A stretch of 64,000 bases of DNA from Gammaproteobacteria bacterium (lineage in GTDB: Bacteria > Pseudomonadota > Gammaproteobacteria > HK1): contig JAJDUQ010000009.1 in assembly GCA_022826505.1 (NCBI GenBank), forward strand, positions 17,242 to 81,241, given 5' to 3'. Position numbers and translations under genes: made by a program. The notes beneath the pieces were generated by a model. That model was not told the DNA's origin and made no database searches. It saw nothing but the letters and a program-made list of their open reading frames with translations. Within the stretch, counting starts at the first letter, position 1, and each line of letters opens with the position of its first letter. Below, in pieces: positions 63,846 to 64,000 of the stretch.

Positions 63846-64000
63846 GGTTGCCTCGATCACCTAACCCATCTTTATCATGCTCTGCACGAATATTCTAATT
63901 TTCAGGGGGTTACGGCGTTTGAGAAGTGTGTGTGGCACTACAAACGCATCTTGGGGGGTGCTACACGATGGTCTTGCGGATGCCTCCGGGTTCGGGGTCG
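63846..64000. other. AT-rich intergenic end of window
   Basis: Contains TTATCATGC and TTCTAATTTTC, notably AT-rich for this genome, probably the promoter region of the amidohydrolase. No gene seen before the window ends. Confidence 0.5.

Overview
The window is GC-rich bacterial chromosome with dense, short-spaced genes and frequent GTG/TTG starts. Gene content suggests an uncultured or environmental heterotrophic proteobacterium, possibly marine or host-associated: TRAP and oligopeptide-type ABC importers, PhyH/TauD dioxygenases, a DMSP-lyase-type cupin, an MttB-family methyltransferase, and amidohydrolases. I cannot place it more precisely than Proteobacteria-like. No rRNA, intact tRNA or CRISPR array was seen.

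Layout. 1-2514 (+): end of an SDR, a CysQ-type phosphatase and a quinone oxidoreductase. 2576-7818 (-): amino-acid catabolism, with two tandem Asp/Glu-racemase paralogues, a MIO-containing histidine ammonia-lyase and an ornithine-cyclodeaminase-like protein, plus a PhnD-like binding protein. 8430-12508 (+): peptide-type ABC importer with two permeases and one fused double ATPase, without a binding protein. 12734-22231: hypothetical protein, MttB homologue, Uma2-like protein, RecD2, UMF1-type MFS protein, lipoprotein, AGCS symporter. 22416-24901: a scrap heap of a cytochrome P450 3' end fused in frame to Mu-like phage genes, a frameshifted phage-type ORF, HicB with a beheaded HicA, and a histidine-kinase tail. 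25051-38370: Rieske oxygenase, aromatic amino-acid decarboxylase, OsmC, ADP-forming acyl-CoA synthetase, a second OCD-like protein, fatty-acid hydroxylase, GntR regulator and a TRAP transporter. 38544-42833: four Fe(II)/2-oxoglutarate dioxygenases.

The most notable part is a selenium region (43144-53477). Two adjacent ORFs, 43144-43608 and 43627-44316, are in one frame separated by a single UGA. Read through, they give a GrdB-like protein with a V-Sec-P-N-C motif and a bacterial SECIS-like hairpin exactly 11 nt after the UGA, so the ORF track has split a selenoprotein. A gamma-glutamyltransferase and a PPK2 follow. Next comes a divergent pair, an EgtB-family enzyme and a TIGR04348-type glycosyltransferase, matching the known selenoneine genes senA and senB. 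Then come a DMSP-lyase-like cupin and an NADH dehydrogenase-SelD fusion that would supply selenophosphate. Selenium would thus be routed both to selenocysteine and to selenoneine from one locus. SelA, SelB, tRNA-Sec and EgtD are not in the window.

53815-57066: enoyl-CoA hydratase, class IV aminotransferase, and a lower-GC cassette of three unknown small genes. 57351-60207: an amidohydrolase beheaded by a tyrosine-recombinase remnant, a second recombinase lacking its catalytic HxxR box and most of its core-binding domain, and low-complexity DNA. 60208-63845: two Dpp-type ATPases and a convergent intact amidohydrolase.
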